From Litchfieldia sinesaloumensis (GTDB lineage: Bacteria > Bacillota > Bacilli > Bacillales > Bacillaceae_L), in NCBI RefSeq assembly GCF_900156865.1, contig NZ_LT732529.1, forward strand, positions 459,666 to 523,665: 64,000 bases of DNA, given 5' to 3'. The translations under genes and the position numbers were made by a program. Below the pieces are notes generated by a model, which worked only from the letters and a program-made list of their open reading frames with translations, did no database searches and was not told the origin of the DNA. Positions within the stretch are counted from its first letter, which is position 1. Every line of letters begins with the position of its first letter. This document shows positions 16,933 through 26,577 of this stretch, one piece after another.

Positions 16933-17834
16933 TGTTTAAAAAAGTAGTAAAAGCATCATTAGCAATTGGAATAACGTTAGGACTTGCTGCATGTGGTAGC
17001 GATTCTGAGGAGGCAGGTAATACACCTAGTTCTTCAACTGCTTCTGTAGGAGAAAGTGTAGAATATGAGATTATTGGAATTGACCCAGGTGCGGGCATCA
17101 TGAAGGCAACGGCTTCGGCTATTGATGAGTATGGTCTTGAGGAATGGACATTAGTTGAGGGTTCTGGTGCGGCAATGACAGCAGCACTTAAGAAGGCTTA
17201 TGACAAAGAAGAACCAATCATCATTACAGGCTGGACTCCACATTGGAAATTCTCTGCTTTTGATCTTAAATATCTTGAAGATCCAAAAGGTGTATATGGT
17301 GGAGAAGAATTTATTCACAGTATTGGTAGACTGGGATTAAACGAAGACTTGCCAGGAGTGCACAAGCTTTTAAGTCAATTTAAATGGGAAGCTGCAGATA
17401 TGGAAGAAATTATGGTTGATATCCAAGACGGAGAAGACCCAAAAGAAGCTGCTGCTAAATGGATTGAATCGAATTCAGATAAAGTCGCTCAGTGGACTGA
17501 AGGAGTTCAAGAAGGAAATGGAGAAGAGGTAACAATAGCTTTAGTTGCTTGGGATAGTACAATTGCAAGTACAAGTGTAATTACTAATGTTCTTGAAGAC
17601 CTTGGCTATAAAGTAACACAAAGACAGGTAGAAGCAGGTCCAATGTGGACAGGTGTTGCAGACGGAAGTGTTGATGCCTTCCTAGCTGGTTGGCTTCCGG
17701 TAACACATGCAGACTACGCTGAAAAATTTGATGGACAATTCGAGAAGATTGGTACAAGTATGGAAGGTGTAAAAATCGGTTTAGTCGTACCTGAGTACAT
17801 GGATATCGATTCAATCGAAGATTTAAAAGAATAA
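16932..17834 (+). CDS. opuAC: Glycine betaine-binding lipoprotein OpuAC
   Basis: 300 residues. Lipoprotein signal peptide with lipobox LAAC (Cys21). A Ser/Thr-rich linker follows, then the OpuAC-type two-lobe domain. Candidate aromatic ligand residues are Trp in TGWTPHWKF, VAWDSTIAS and GPMWTG/AGWLPVTHADY; in the family, three Trp side chains cage the trimethylammonium group. It is anchored outside the membrane and delivers glycine betaine or proline betaine to OpuAA-AB. Confidence 0.95.
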   Translation: MFKKVVKASLAIGITLGLAACGSDSEEAGNTPSSSTASVGESVEYEIIGIDPGAGIMKATASAIDEYGLEEWTLVEGSGAAMTAALKKAYDKEEPIIITGWTPHWKFSAFDLKYLEDPKGVYGGEEFIHSIGRLGLNEDLPGVHKLLSQFKWEAADMEEIMVDIQDGEDPKEAAAKWIESNSDKVAQWTEGVQEGNGEEVTIALVAWDSTIASTSVITNVLEDLGYKVTQRQVEAGPMWTGVADGSVDAFLAGWLPVTHADYAEKFDGQFEKIGTSMEGVKIGLVVPEYMDIDSIEDLKE

Positions 17835-17877
17835 CTTTTCAATATTTTGTCATATTTAACCAATGAAATGCTTACTG

Positions 17878-17918
17878 GAAACTGTACACTCTAAGGAGAG
17901 TGTGCAGTTTTTTTTTAC
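17878..17918 (+). terminator. Terminator of the opuA operon
   Basis: Strong stem ctgtacactct / agagtgtgcag (4-nt loop) followed by nine T. Confidence 0.9.
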
Positions 17919-17999
17919 TAAAAGAGAAACCGTTAATGCGGGGTAAAATGGGTATAATGTCAATTGTGTCCTATTTTTTCTGAAATGAGGTACTGTTTT

Positions 18000-20900
18000 A
18001 TGAACATTAGTAGATTTTCAATAAAAAGACCTATATTTACATTGGTTACCATGTTATTAGTGATTATATTAGGTTTTGTTTCTTTAATGAATATCCCCAT
18101 AAAATTAATTCCTGATATCAATCCGCCTGTTGGTGTAGTTGTAGCTAATTATTTCGGAGCAAGTCCGAATGAAGTTTCAGAAAAAGTGACAAGGCCACTT
18201 GAACAAAGTTTGTCAACATTGCCAGGCTTAAAAACTATGTCTTCAACTTCACAGGAGGGCGCCGCCTTAGTATTATTACAGTTCTCGTGGACAACCTCAA
18301 TTGATGATATTGAAAATGAAATTCTAAGCAGGATAAATCAAACCCAAATCACAGAAGATGCAGAAGCACCGCGCTTCTTAAAATTTGATCCATCGCAATT
18401 TCCGATTATTCAACTGTCACTAAGCATGGAAGGTAATGAAAAGGGACTACAGGATCTCGCAGAAAGCTTAACAACGGAACTTAATAAAGTAGAAGGTGTG
18501 GCAAATGTAAGTCTGTCTGGTGTTGTTACGGAAGAGATAAAAGTTGAATTAGACCAAGAACAATTGGAAGAGTACGCTTTGACACAGGCTGATATTGTAA
18601 ATATATTGCGAGCAAACTCAATTTCTCTTCCTGGCAATACGATTGAATCACAGGGATTGAATCTTACCACGAGAGTCATTAGCACATTGGATTCTGTCGA
18701 AGACTTAGAAGAACTCTCAATAACGATTGACCCACTATTAGGTGAAAGAGTGGTACTGGGTGATCTAGCAGAAGTTAAACTTGTACCTGAATCACAAAGT
18801 ACAATAACGCGCGCCAATATGGAACCAGCGATGTTAGTTAGTATCCTTCAAGAATCAGACGCAAATACAGCACAGGTATCGACAGCATTTCATAAAGAAT
18901 TAGAAGAAAAACTTTCTCAAGAGAAATATAAAAATGTCCAAGCAGATGTTTTATTTGATCAAGGGGACTATGTCAAACTAGCGATTGGAAACATAACGAA
19001 TACACTAATACTTGGTGGTCTATTTGCAATGATTGTACTTTTTTTCTTCCTTCGAAGTGTAAAGAGTCCGCTCATCATTGGAATAGCAATACCTTATTCC
19101 GTTATAGTTACATTTGTGCTCATGTATTTTTCGGATTTCTCGTTAAACATACTTACGCTAGGTGGGCTAGCCCTTGGTATAGGAATGCTGGTAGATAATT
19201 CAATCGTCGTTATCGAAAATATTTACAGACATTTATCCATGGGGAAAGACCCTAAGCAAGCTGCAGCGGATGGTACAAAGGAAATTGGAACAGCGATTAT
19301 TGCATCGACCTTGACTACGGTTGCAGTTTTCTTACCTGTTGTTTTTATTACCGGATTAATTGGTGAACTTTTTACAGAATTTGCTGTAACCATTGCCTTT
19401 AGTTTGTTTGCATCCTTAGTTGTAGCATTGACAGTTGTACCTATGCTAGCCAGTCGATTCTTAAAAAGTCCGAATGAGGATGTTGAAGGAATAAGACAGG
19501 CATCAAAAGGGATGCGCACTTTAGAAAAAATGACAAGATGGTCTTTAGGTCATCGGTTCATTGTTCTCTTGCTTACCATAGTGGTGTTCGGAGCAAGTAT
19601 GTTCGGTTTATATTCAGTCGGTACAGAATTTATCCCTAAGAGTGATGAAGGTTTTTTTACAATAAATCTGAAGCTTGAAAATGGTACCTCACTAGAGGAA
19701 ACACAAAAGACAATTGCAGAAATTGAAAAGCGACTAGAAGATGAGACAGATGTTGATGTATATGTTAGCTTGATCGGCACTACCCAGGAGAAAAGTTTTA
19801 GAGGGGGAGGAAGTTCCAACGAAGCAGAGATATACGTCAAGATGATTGATTTCGAGGACAGAGAGCGCACAACATTTGAATTTGTAGATGATATGAAAAG
19901 CAAAATAGAGGCTTCAGTTACTAAGCATCATCCGGATGCTACCGTTAGATTTAGTCTTCAGTCTTCATCAGGTGCAACGCCAAATACCTTGCAGTTCCAT
20001 GTGAAGGATACTGAAAAGAGTCGTCTCGAGGACTCAGTGGCAAAGATTTCGGATGCACTTTCTGATCTGAAGGATGTAACAGAAGTTTCAACTGATGTAT
20101 CTAATACAGTAGAGGAACTTCAGATTAAGGTAGATAAAGAAAAAGCATTTGAGGAAGGTCTTGCACCTGTTCAAATTGCGACAACAGTCAATGAGGTAAC
20201 AAGGGGAACGCGATCCCTACAGTTAACAGACGGGAAAAATCAAATATACGCTGTAAATGTTAGCTATGATCGAGATTTCACTAATAATATTGAGGGGTTG
20301 AGAGCCCTCCTTTTAAAAACACAAACAAATAACTTTGTTACTTTAGATGAAGTAGCAGAAATTGAAATTGGTGAAGGTCCTTTAACGATCCGTAGAATAG
20401 ATCAGCAGCACGCGGTACAATTCACAGTAAAATACGTATCGTCTACTAACCTCGGTTCAATTTCCAAACAGGTAGATGATACGGTGGCGGGACTAGGGCT
20501 ATCTGACGAAACAGACCTAGTGTATAGCGGTGATAAGGAACTGTTAGACTCTTCTATGGACCAGATGATACTAGCGTTTGTACTCGCACTCACGTTAATT
20601 TATTTCGTGATGGCAGCACAATTCGAATCATTAAAATATCCATTTGTGATTATGTTCACGGTGCCGTTAATGGTAATTGGTGTTGCGATTGGCCTTTATG
20701 TAACTAATACTCCAATTGGCATTACGGCTATTATTGGAATCATCGTATTGGCCGGTATCGTGGTCAACAATGCAATTGTGATTGTGGATTATATTAATAA
20801 GAAAAAAGAAGAAGGAATGCCATCACAAGAGGCGATCGTAATAGCAGTCAAAGATAGGACTCGACCGGTTATGATGACAGCCTCTACGACGATCTTAGGG

Positions 20901-21068
20901 CTCTTGCCACTGGCCTTTGGGCTCGGTGAAGGCTCCGAAATCAATCAACCGATGGGAATTACCGTTATCGGAGGATTGGTTAGTAGTACACTTTTGACGC
21001 TATTCATTATTCCGATTGTATATAGCATATTTGATAAAGAGATAAAGAGAAGAGTTAGGGGGAAGTAG
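18000..21068 (+). CDS. RND efflux transporter, SwrC/AcrB-like
   Basis: 1022 residues from ATG 18000 (MNISRFSIKRPIFTL; ATGAGGTA upstream). It has the typical HAE-1 layout: first helix at residues 10-30, a large extracytoplasmic loop, helices 2-6 at about 330-480 with the proton-relay Asp in IGMLVDNSIVVIEN, a second loop, and helices 8-12 at the C-terminus with a parallel IVVNNAIVIVDY. Bacillus SwrC (YerP) gives self-resistance to surfactin and affects swarming. No membrane-fusion protein gene is adjacent, as usual in bacilli. Substrate here is inferred. Confidence 0.88.
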   Translation: MNISRFSIKRPIFTLVTMLLVIILGFVSLMNIPIKLIPDINPPVGVVVANYFGASPNEVSEKVTRPLEQSLSTLPGLKTMSSTSQEGAALVLLQFSWTTSIDDIENEILSRINQTQITEDAEAPRFLKFDPSQFPIIQLSLSMEGNEKGLQDLAESLTTELNKVEGVANVSLSGVVTEEIKVELDQEQLEEYALTQADIVNILRANSISLPGNTIESQGLNLTTRVISTLDSVEDLEELSITIDPLLGERVVLGDLAEVKLVPESQSTITRANMEPAMLVSILQESDANTAQVSTAFHKELEEKLSQEKYKNVQADVLFDQGDYVKLAIGNITNTLILGGLFAMIVLFFFLRSVKSPLIIGIAIPYSVIVTFVLMYFSDFSLNILTLGGLALGIGMLVDNSIVVIENIYRHLSMGKDPKQAAADGTKEIGTAIIASTLTTVAVFLPVVFITGLIGELFTEFAVTIAFSLFASLVVALTVVPMLASRFLKSPNEDVEGIRQASKGMRTLEKMTRWSLGHRFIVLLLTIVVFGASMFGLYSVGTEFIPKSDEGFFTINLKLENGTSLEETQKTIAEIEKRLEDETDVDVYVSLIGTTQEKSFRGGGSSNEAEIYVKMIDFEDRERTTFEFVDDMKSKIEASVTKHHPDATVRFSLQSSSGATPNTLQFHVKDTEKSRLEDSVAKISDALSDLKDVTEVSTDVSNTVEELQIKVDKEKAFEEGLAPVQIATTVNEVTRGTRSLQLTDGKNQIYAVNVSYDRDFTNNIEGLRALLLKTQTNNFVTLDEVAEIEIGEGPLTIRRIDQQHAVQFTVKYVSSTNLGSISKQVDDTVAGLGLSDETDLVYSGDKELLDSSMDQMILAFVLALTLIYFVMAAQFESLKYPFVIMFTVPLMVIGVAIGLYVTNTPIGITAIIGIIVLAGIVVNNAIVIVDYINKKKEEGMPSQEAIVIAVKDRTRPVMMTASTTILGLLPLAFGLGEGSEINQPMGITVIGGLVSSTLLTLFIIPIVYSIFDKEIKRRVRGK

Positions 21069-21088
21069 TTGAAATAAAACCCTAACTC
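21050..21088. terminator. Inverted repeat spanning two convergent stop codons
   Basis: agagttaggg and ccctaactct form a perfect 10-bp stem around the swrC-like stop and the ligD stop, which lie only 13 bp apart. There is no clean T-run on either side, so it may be a shared weak terminator or a transcript-end protector. Confidence 0.5.
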
Positions 21089-22914
21089 TGTCTCAAAAAT
21101 TCTAATACTGGTTCAAATGGCTGCTGTTCTTTCGCATTAAAGTAATTCGCGAAAGGGCAGCCTTTTTCCTTAATTCTGTCAACAATTGTTTCCAAAGGGA
21201 AATCCTCGATTGATAAATCATCCGTTATCTCATCCCAATAAAGCGGAGTAGCTACATAGGCGCCATCGTTTCCCCTGACAGAATAAGGAGCTACAATTGT
21301 TTTTCCTTCTGCGTGCTGGACATAATCCACATACAAGCGATTTCCGCGATTCTTCTTGAGCCTTTCAGTTGTAAATAGGTCTGGCTCCATGGTTGTTAAA
21401 TAGTTAGCGATAAACTCCGTGAATTGTCGTGTGTCTTCATACGTAAAACGATTTTCTGGAAGTGGGATATAAATCTGTAACCCCTTGTTTCCAGATGTCT
21501 TAACAAATGAAGTTAATTTAAGTCCATCAAAAACATCCTTTAATAGAGTCGCTGCCTTTTTCGCCAATGGAAAGGCATCGCGGGAAGGTGGGTCCAAATC
21601 AAAAACAATCTCAGAAGGTCCTTTTGAATAAATTGTTTGGAAGGGAATATGGAACTCAAAACTCAATTGATTTCCTAACCATGTTAATGTTTTTAAGTCA
21701 TTACATAGAATATAGTCAATGCCCTCAGATACCGAAGTTTGGATAAAATCTGGAGCATAATCTGGGCAATTCTTTTGATAAAAGGATTCCCCATACATTC
21801 CATGTGGATAACGAATGACAGTCAACAACCGGTCCTTTAGAAAGGGAAGCATATAGAGAGAAATATCCACCAAATAATGAATATAATCGAGTTTTGTAAT
21901 GCTTTTATCCTTCCAAAGTGGTTTGTCCGGATGAGTAATCTCGATATCTTCTGGTAGTAACGGAACATTATTGACAAGCTTGTCCCACGTGCAATCCTTC
22001 CATTCAAGATCAAAGCGAAATTGTGAAAAGCTAGGCTGTCGTAATTGTTCTTTATATAATTCTAAGTAATGAAGCTCTACACAAATACCAGGGTCAACCT
22101 TAATAAATTGTCCTGTCTCCTCAACTGAATTACTTTTTATGACCCTGAGAAGGGCTTGCCTTTCATCAGGAGAGAGCCCGTGCGAAAATAGCCCAATTTC
22201 GTAAACCGAGTTATTTTTTAACACACCGACATGGAAAAATGAATTCTTTTTATCATATCCAAGAATAAAAAACGCACCTACCTGCCAATTTTTAATTTTG
22301 TACCAGTTCGTTGTACGTTTTCCTTCATCCCATGTGCTGTCTATTTTCTTTGCAATAATACCTTCTGCGCTAGATTCAGTCACTTTCTTCCAGATTGAAT
22401 GAAAATCAAGTTCATAATTAACTAGCTGTATGAGTTGCCGACTAGTAGGATTAATTTGAACAGATAAATTAGCGTGATTAAATAGCTTCACTAATTCATT
22501 TTTGCGAACCTGAAATTTTTCCATCATTAGACTTTTATTATTTAACTTTAATAAATCAAAAACTAAATAATGAGCGGGATTATCTGAAGAAATTTGAGCT
22601 ATTTTATCAGCGCTCCTTAAACGACCTCGTTTTTGAATTTGCTCAAAGCTTGCCTTATACGGAGATTCAAGTATGCAAAGTTCGCCATCAAAAATGAGGG
22701 GGAGCTGTGGTGCCATCAAATCTGAAAACTCTTCACATTGCGTAATAACTTCAGGAAACTGCTCATTTAGTAAATTTCCGTTTCTGCTAATGAGCTGAAT
22801 ACGATCTTTTTCCCAATGCAGCATAGCTCGGAATCCATCATATTTAATCTCATATACCCAATTAGAGCCCGAAGGTGCCTCGAAAATAAGGGTAGGAAGC
22901 ATTGGTTTTAGCAT
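21082..22914 (-). CDS. ligD: ATP-dependent DNA ligase D (ligase plus polymerase domains)
   Basis: 610 residues. The N-terminal adenylation domain has the nucleotidyl lysine K24 in EIKYDGFRA, motif FDGELCIL, and EGIIAKK; the OB domain follows to about residue 310. The C-terminal primase-like polymerase domain (from about 325) carries HPDKPLW, the metal DLDP of FDLDPPSRD, and HG/SGNKGLQIYIPL. Domain order ligase-polymerase, without a nuclease domain, is the Bacillus YkoU type. It acts with Ku in non-homologous end joining, important in spores. AGGAG site 7 nt before ATG. Ku lies just upstream in the same operon. Confidence 0.94.
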   Translation of the reverse strand: MLKPMLPTLIFEAPSGSNWVYEIKYDGFRAMLHWEKDRIQLISRNGNLLNEQFPEVITQCEEFSDLMAPQLPLIFDGELCILESPYKASFEQIQKRGRLRSADKIAQISSDNPAHYLVFDLLKLNNKSLMMEKFQVRKNELVKLFNHANLSVQINPTSRQLIQLVNYELDFHSIWKKVTESSAEGIIAKKIDSTWDEGKRTTNWYKIKNWQVGAFFILGYDKKNSFFHVGVLKNNSVYEIGLFSHGLSPDERQALLRVIKSNSVEETGQFIKVDPGICVELHYLELYKEQLRQPSFSQFRFDLEWKDCTWDKLVNNVPLLPEDIEITHPDKPLWKDKSITKLDYIHYLVDISLYMLPFLKDRLLTVIRYPHGMYGESFYQKNCPDYAPDFIQTSVSEGIDYILCNDLKTLTWLGNQLSFEFHIPFQTIYSKGPSEIVFDLDPPSRDAFPLAKKAATLLKDVFDGLKLTSFVKTSGNKGLQIYIPLPENRFTYEDTRQFTEFIANYLTTMEPDLFTTERLKKNRGNRLYVDYVQHAEGKTIVAPYSVRGNDGAYVATPLYWDEITDDLSIEDFPLETIVDRIKEKGCPFANYFNAKEQQPFEPVLEFLRQS

Positions 22915-22988
22915 CGTATCACTCCTTTAAACATAAACAATTGAAAAAACGTTTTAACGAAGAGCTCCCTATTTAAAAGAGCTTTAGC

Positions 22989-23897
22989 TTACGATCCAAC
23001 CTTTTTACGGGTTGTTCTAGATTTAGGTTTTCCAGTTGCTGTTTGCTCAGTACCTGTTGGTGCATCTGATTTCGATTTCGTAGTCCCTTTAGGCGAAGCA
23101 GATTTCTTTGATGTTGCTGTTTCTTTCGATTTCGTCCGCTCAATACTTGCCTGCAGGGCACTCATTAAGTCAACAACATTTGTGCGAGGTGCTTCTTTCG
23201 ATGTTGTTCCTTCATTATTATTTACTTTGGATTCAATTAACTCCATTAAAGCAGTTCGATATTCATCTTTATATTTCTCTGGATTAAATTCCGTTGTTAA
23301 TTGATCAATTAACATAATTGCCGTATCGAGTTCTTTGTCATTTAAATCAATTTCTTCAGGGACTCCTGGTACCTCAGCCACATTTCGGACTTCATCTGGG
23401 TAATGGATAGTCTCCATAACAAGGCTATTCTTATAAACACGAATAATAGCCATTTGTTGTTTGGATCGTATTGTAATTTCTGCGATTCCTATTTTTCCGG
23501 ATTTTACAAGTGCTTCACGAAGTAGGGCATACGCCTTGCTTCCGTTTTCACCAGGTCCCATGAAATAAGAACGACTAAAATAGATTGGGTCAATTTCTTC
23601 AAGCTTAACAAAATCGATAATCTCAACGCTCTTATCCTCATGCTCATCTTTTAATTCCTTTAGCTCCTCATCACTCAAAATGACGAATTTTCCTTTTACA
23701 TATTCATACCCTTTTACAATGTCTTCATTTCCAATATCTTTTTCACAATTTGGGCATGTTTTTTCATATTGGATCGGTGTATTACATTCCTTGTGAAGAT
23801 TTCGGAGTTTAACGTCTTTATCCTCAGTTGCAGAGAATAGCTTAATTGGGATATTAACAAGACCAAAGCTGATGGAGCCTTTCCACATTGTATGCAT
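22989..23897 (-). CDS. ykoV: Ku DNA end-binding protein
   Basis: 302 residues starting MHTMWKGSISFGLVNIPIKL, the invariant Ku opening. A zinc-binding-like set (HKEC, CPNC) follows near residues 30-50. The Ku core continues to about residue 250, and the basic Lys/Thr/Ser-rich tail (about 250-302) is of the kind that recruits LigD and binds DNA. The homodimer threads onto double-strand break ends. Start chosen at 23897 with AAAGGAAAGTGGGA upstream; MWKG three codons later is an alternative. Gap to ligD is 74 bp. Confidence 0.95.
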   Translation of the reverse strand: MHTMWKGSISFGLVNIPIKLFSATEDKDVKLRNLHKECNTPIQYEKTCPNCEKDIGNEDIVKGYEYVKGKFVILSDEELKELKDEHEDKSVEIIDFVKLEEIDPIYFSRSYFMGPGENGSKAYALLREALVKSGKIGIAEITIRSKQQMAIIRVYKNSLVMETIHYPDEVRNVAEVPGVPEEIDLNDKELDTAIMLIDQLTTEFNPEKYKDEYRTALMELIESKVNNNEGTTSKEAPRTNVVDLMSALQASIERTKSKETATSKKSASPKGTTKSKSDAPTGTEQTATGKPKSRTTRKKVGS

Positions 23898-24083
23898 TTG
23901 AATTCCCACTTTCCTTTTTATATTCACTGTCCAAATTCATGAGTTTTAGTGTTCACGACATGTATGGCATATTAGTAGGCGATCAAGTTTAAGGTGTTAC
24001 ACTTTTTTATATTCTTTCCTAATTCAGACTTAGGGAATGATGGTAATATAAACCTAAGAAATTTTATGATAAATATTTAAACA

Positions 24084-24112
24084 ACCCCCTCAAAAAGAAA
24101 CGAGATGTCGTA
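24084..24112 (+). promoter_or_regulatory. Candidate sigma-I promoter of sigI-rsgI
   Basis: A C-rich -35 (acaACCCCCt) and a -10-like CGTAA separated by 19 bp. This matches the sigma-I pattern (ACCCCC and CGWA) known for autoregulated sigI operons. Confidence 0.6.
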
Positions 24113-24149
24113 ATCTGTAAATGAGTCAAACATTACAAAGTTAATGAGT

Positions 24150-24180
24150 GTTGTAACGCAAAAGAAATATATGTTACAAC
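24150..24180. promoter_or_regulatory. Operator-like inverted repeat upstream of sigI
   Basis: GTTGTAAC and GTTACAAC are perfect 8-bp arms with a 15-bp gap. It lies between the presumed sigma-I promoter and the gene, about 155 bp before the start. No protein is known to me for this exact site; WalR boxes have a related TGTWAH half-site. Confidence 0.4.
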
Positions 24181-24333
24181 GCCTGTCACCTTTTCATTAA
24201 AGGTATAGTCTTAGGTATTAGTTCTTTTGTAATAAATTTTAGAAAAGCTATCCATTGTGAAATTTTGCTATTGAATCTCACTCTATACTCTTGCTACTAT
24301 TAACAAATAGTAAAGAGAATAGAGGTGAAACCA

Positions 24334-25077
24334 GTGCTTAGCCTATTGTTTAAAATTGGAAAACGAAAAAGCACTCTGGAAGAAACCGTTATCGAGATTC
24401 AAAATGGAAATCAGCAACTACAAAATCAGCTAATTGAAGACTATAAACCCTTTATTGCGAAAAATGTTTCCGCAGTTTGTAAACGATATATAAATGAATC
24501 AGACGATGAATTTAGTATCGGACTTATTGCGTTTAATGAAGCCTTAGAAAAGTATTCGAAGGAAAAGGGAAGCTCGTTTTTATCCTTCGGTGAGCTGCTC
24601 ATTAAACGCCGTGTAATAGACTACATTCGAAAAGAAGCGCGTGTCCGCAATATTAACTTCATTTCGAACGGTGAATCGGATGAGGAAGGTGCACAATCAA
24701 AGATAGAAGCACACCTTTCTGTAGATGATTACCAAAGGAAAGTGGAACAAGAACAGAGAAAAGAAGAAATTCTCCATTTTCACAAGGTATTACAGGAATT
24801 TGGTTTGTCATTTCATGAATTACTTGAGATTTCTCCGAAGCATACAGATGCCAGACAAAATGCAATATTGGTGTCAAAAGTTGTAGTGGAAAATGGGGAG
24901 CTTTTGGCAACGTTGTTTGAAAAGAAGCAACTTCCCATTAAGCAGCTGGAATCAAAAGTAGCGGTGAGTCGTAAAACGATAGAGAGAAACAGGAAATATA
25001 TCATCGCAATGGCAATCATATTATCTGGTGATTATGTCTATTTAAAAGATTATCTAAAAGGGGTGCCAGAGAATTGA
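24334..25077 (+). CDS. sigI: RNA polymerase sigma factor SigI
   Basis: 247 residues. The upstream in-frame GTG at 24325 is part of the ribosome site (agaggtg), so the second GTG (24334) is the start. Sigma-70 region 2 is clear (FIAKNVSAVCKRYINESDDEFSIGL by position 40-62, then SFLSFGELLIKRRVIDYIR), and a helix-turn-helix-like C-terminus follows (SKVAVSRKTIERNRKYIIA). SigI responds to heat and envelope signals and is restrained by RsgI. The stop overlaps the rsgI start (attga). Confidence 0.93.
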   Translation: MLSLLFKIGKRKSTLEETVIEIQNGNQQLQNQLIEDYKPFIAKNVSAVCKRYINESDDEFSIGLIAFNEALEKYSKEKGSSFLSFGELLIKRRVIDYIRKEARVRNINFISNGESDEEGAQSKIEAHLSVDDYQRKVEQEQRKEEILHFHKVLQEFGLSFHELLEISPKHTDARQNAILVSKVVVENGELLATLFEKKQLPIKQLESKVAVSRKTIERNRKYIIAMAIILSGDYVYLKDYLKGVPEN

Positions 25078-26126
25078 AAAAGGGGATCGTTTTGGATGTG
25101 AACGATGAATATGTTACGATGCTAACCCCTGAAGGTGAGTTCGTAAGAGCCAAGCATACAAAAAAGAGCTATGAAATTGGCGAAGAAACAACCTTTTTTC
25201 CAATCAATGACCGTGTAAGCAGAACTTCTAAGCAACGTTTCTTTCAAGTGAAGAAATGGCGTTACGCATTTGCAAGCTCATTAGTTGCAATTTTATTATT
25301 ATCTATCTTTATTCCTTTTTCACCGCGTAACGAAGTGTATGCATATATGTCTATTGATATCAATCCAAGCTTTGAAGTCGGCTTAGATGATGAACTTCGT
25401 GTTGTCAGTTTAGAGGCATTAAATGATGAGGCGAAAAAACTAGTGGAGTCAATTCCAGATTGGAAAAATAGCAATTTAGATTCGATCACTGAAAGAATCA
25501 TACAATTTAGTAAAGAGAACGGCTATCTTAATGATGGGAAAGAAGTCCTGATAACAACAGTTGTGGCAGATACACATAATACAGATGTAGACCGTGAGCT
25601 TCAACAAGGCATTCAAGAGATAAAAGAAGAATATGAAAAAGAAGAAATCTCGGTAACTTCGGTAAAAAGCACAGTCGAAACAAGAAAAAGTGCCAAAGAA
25701 AAGGGAATTTCAACTGGGAAGCTATTAATTAGAGAAAATAAGGTTCCAAAACCTGTACAAAAAGAGAAAGCCCAACCTGTTGAACAAAAGAAACAAATAA
25801 CTAATCAACAGGATAATGCCATTGATCAAAATAAAATAGAGGAATTTAAAAATCAAGGCAAGCAGAGGGCAGAGGAAGTTCGTGAAGAGCTTGAAGAGAA
25901 AAAAGAACAGATAAAAGAAAAAGTCAAAAATAATGTAGAAAACTCTAATATGCCAACCCACGTAAAAGAGAAACTCGAAGAAAAGTGGGAAAATAACCAA
26001 AAGAAACACGAAGAGAAATGGGAAAAGAAACAACGCAAGCAAGAAGAAAAGGAACGGGAAAAACAAGAGAAAAGGCAAAATAAAGAAAACAACCGTGGTA
26101 AGGGTAAGGAAAATGACGATGATTAA
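25074..26126 (+). CDS. rsgI: Anti-sigma-I factor RsgI
   Basis: 350 residues; TTG start overlapping sigI, with AGGGG upstream. Residues 1-50 are the cytoplasmic SigI-binding RsgI-N domain (KKGIVLDVNDEYVTMLTPEG). One membrane helix lies at about 64-84. The extracellular conserved domain follows (YMSIDINPSFEVGLDDE). The C-terminal 130 residues are an extreme Lys/Glu/Gln/Asn-rich coiled-coil-like tail. In related RsgI proteins the outer part senses the signal and proteolysis releases SigI. No carbohydrate-binding module is present. Confidence 0.93.
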   Translation: MKKGIVLDVNDEYVTMLTPEGEFVRAKHTKKSYEIGEETTFFPINDRVSRTSKQRFFQVKKWRYAFASSLVAILLLSIFIPFSPRNEVYAYMSIDINPSFEVGLDDELRVVSLEALNDEAKKLVESIPDWKNSNLDSITERIIQFSKENGYLNDGKEVLITTVVADTHNTDVDRELQQGIQEIKEEYEKEEISVTSVKSTVETRKSAKEKGISTGKLLIRENKVPKPVQKEKAQPVEQKKQITNQQDNAIDQNKIEEFKNQGKQRAEEVREELEEKKEQIKEKVKNNVENSNMPTHVKEKLEEKWENNQKKHEEKWEKKQRKQEEKEREKQEKRQNKENNRGKGKENDDD

Positions 26127-26157
26127 AAGCCGAGGCATGTACCTCGGCTTTTTTCCA
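26124..26157 (+). terminator. Terminator of sigI-rsgI
   Basis: Stem aaagccgagg / cctcggcttt (6-nt loop) then TTTT. It points at the convergent SASP gene and may serve both. Confidence 0.9.
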
Positions 26158-26171
26158 CTTTATGAAGTTTT

Positions 26172-26366
26172 TTACTCGCCGCCTCTTAATTGGTGTTGTG
26201 CTTGTGAAACTAGGCGCTTTGTAATTTCCCCACCTACAGAACCATTCGATCTTGATGCTGTATCAGAACCAAGATTAACTCCAAATTCTTGAGCAATTTC
26301 AAATTTTATTTGATCTAGGGCCTGTTCAATACCAGGTACAAGTAATTTATTACTACTTCTAGCCAT
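26172..26366 (-). CDS. Alpha/beta-type small acid-soluble spore protein
   Basis: 64 residues from the ATG at 26366 (AAGGAGTGATT upstream). The GPR protease site is seen as E27-F-G-V, followed by [23 protein letters not shown], the DNA-binding family signature. These proteins coat spore DNA and protect it. The location between rsgI and ktrD is that of sspD in B. subtilis. The upstream minus strand holds a TGAAAT and a TATACTA about 17 bp apart that could be a forespore (sigma-G/F) promoter. Confidence 0.93.
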   Translation of the reverse strand: MARSSNKLLVPGIEQALDQIKFEIAQEFGVNLGSDTASRSNGSVGGEITKRLVSQAQHQLRGGE

Positions 26367-26577
26367 TTTAATCACTCCTTATCAATATAGAACAACGTAT
26401 ATTCGTTGTATCTATAGTATAAGAAGAATATTAATTTCAATACTGGAAATGCATACTAATCGAAGTGTTATCATTTTGGAAATGGACTAAGATCTATTAA
26501 AAAAATCCTTTTAATACGACTATGATTTCTATATGATATAGAGATAAGATTTTACTTTAGGTTAGGAATGAATTTCA

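Noticed and set aside
25725-26138. Antisense 137-codon hydrophobic frame
   Set aside because: It is the mirror of the Lys/Glu-rich rsgI tail (complement of A/G-rich codons) and has no ribosome site.
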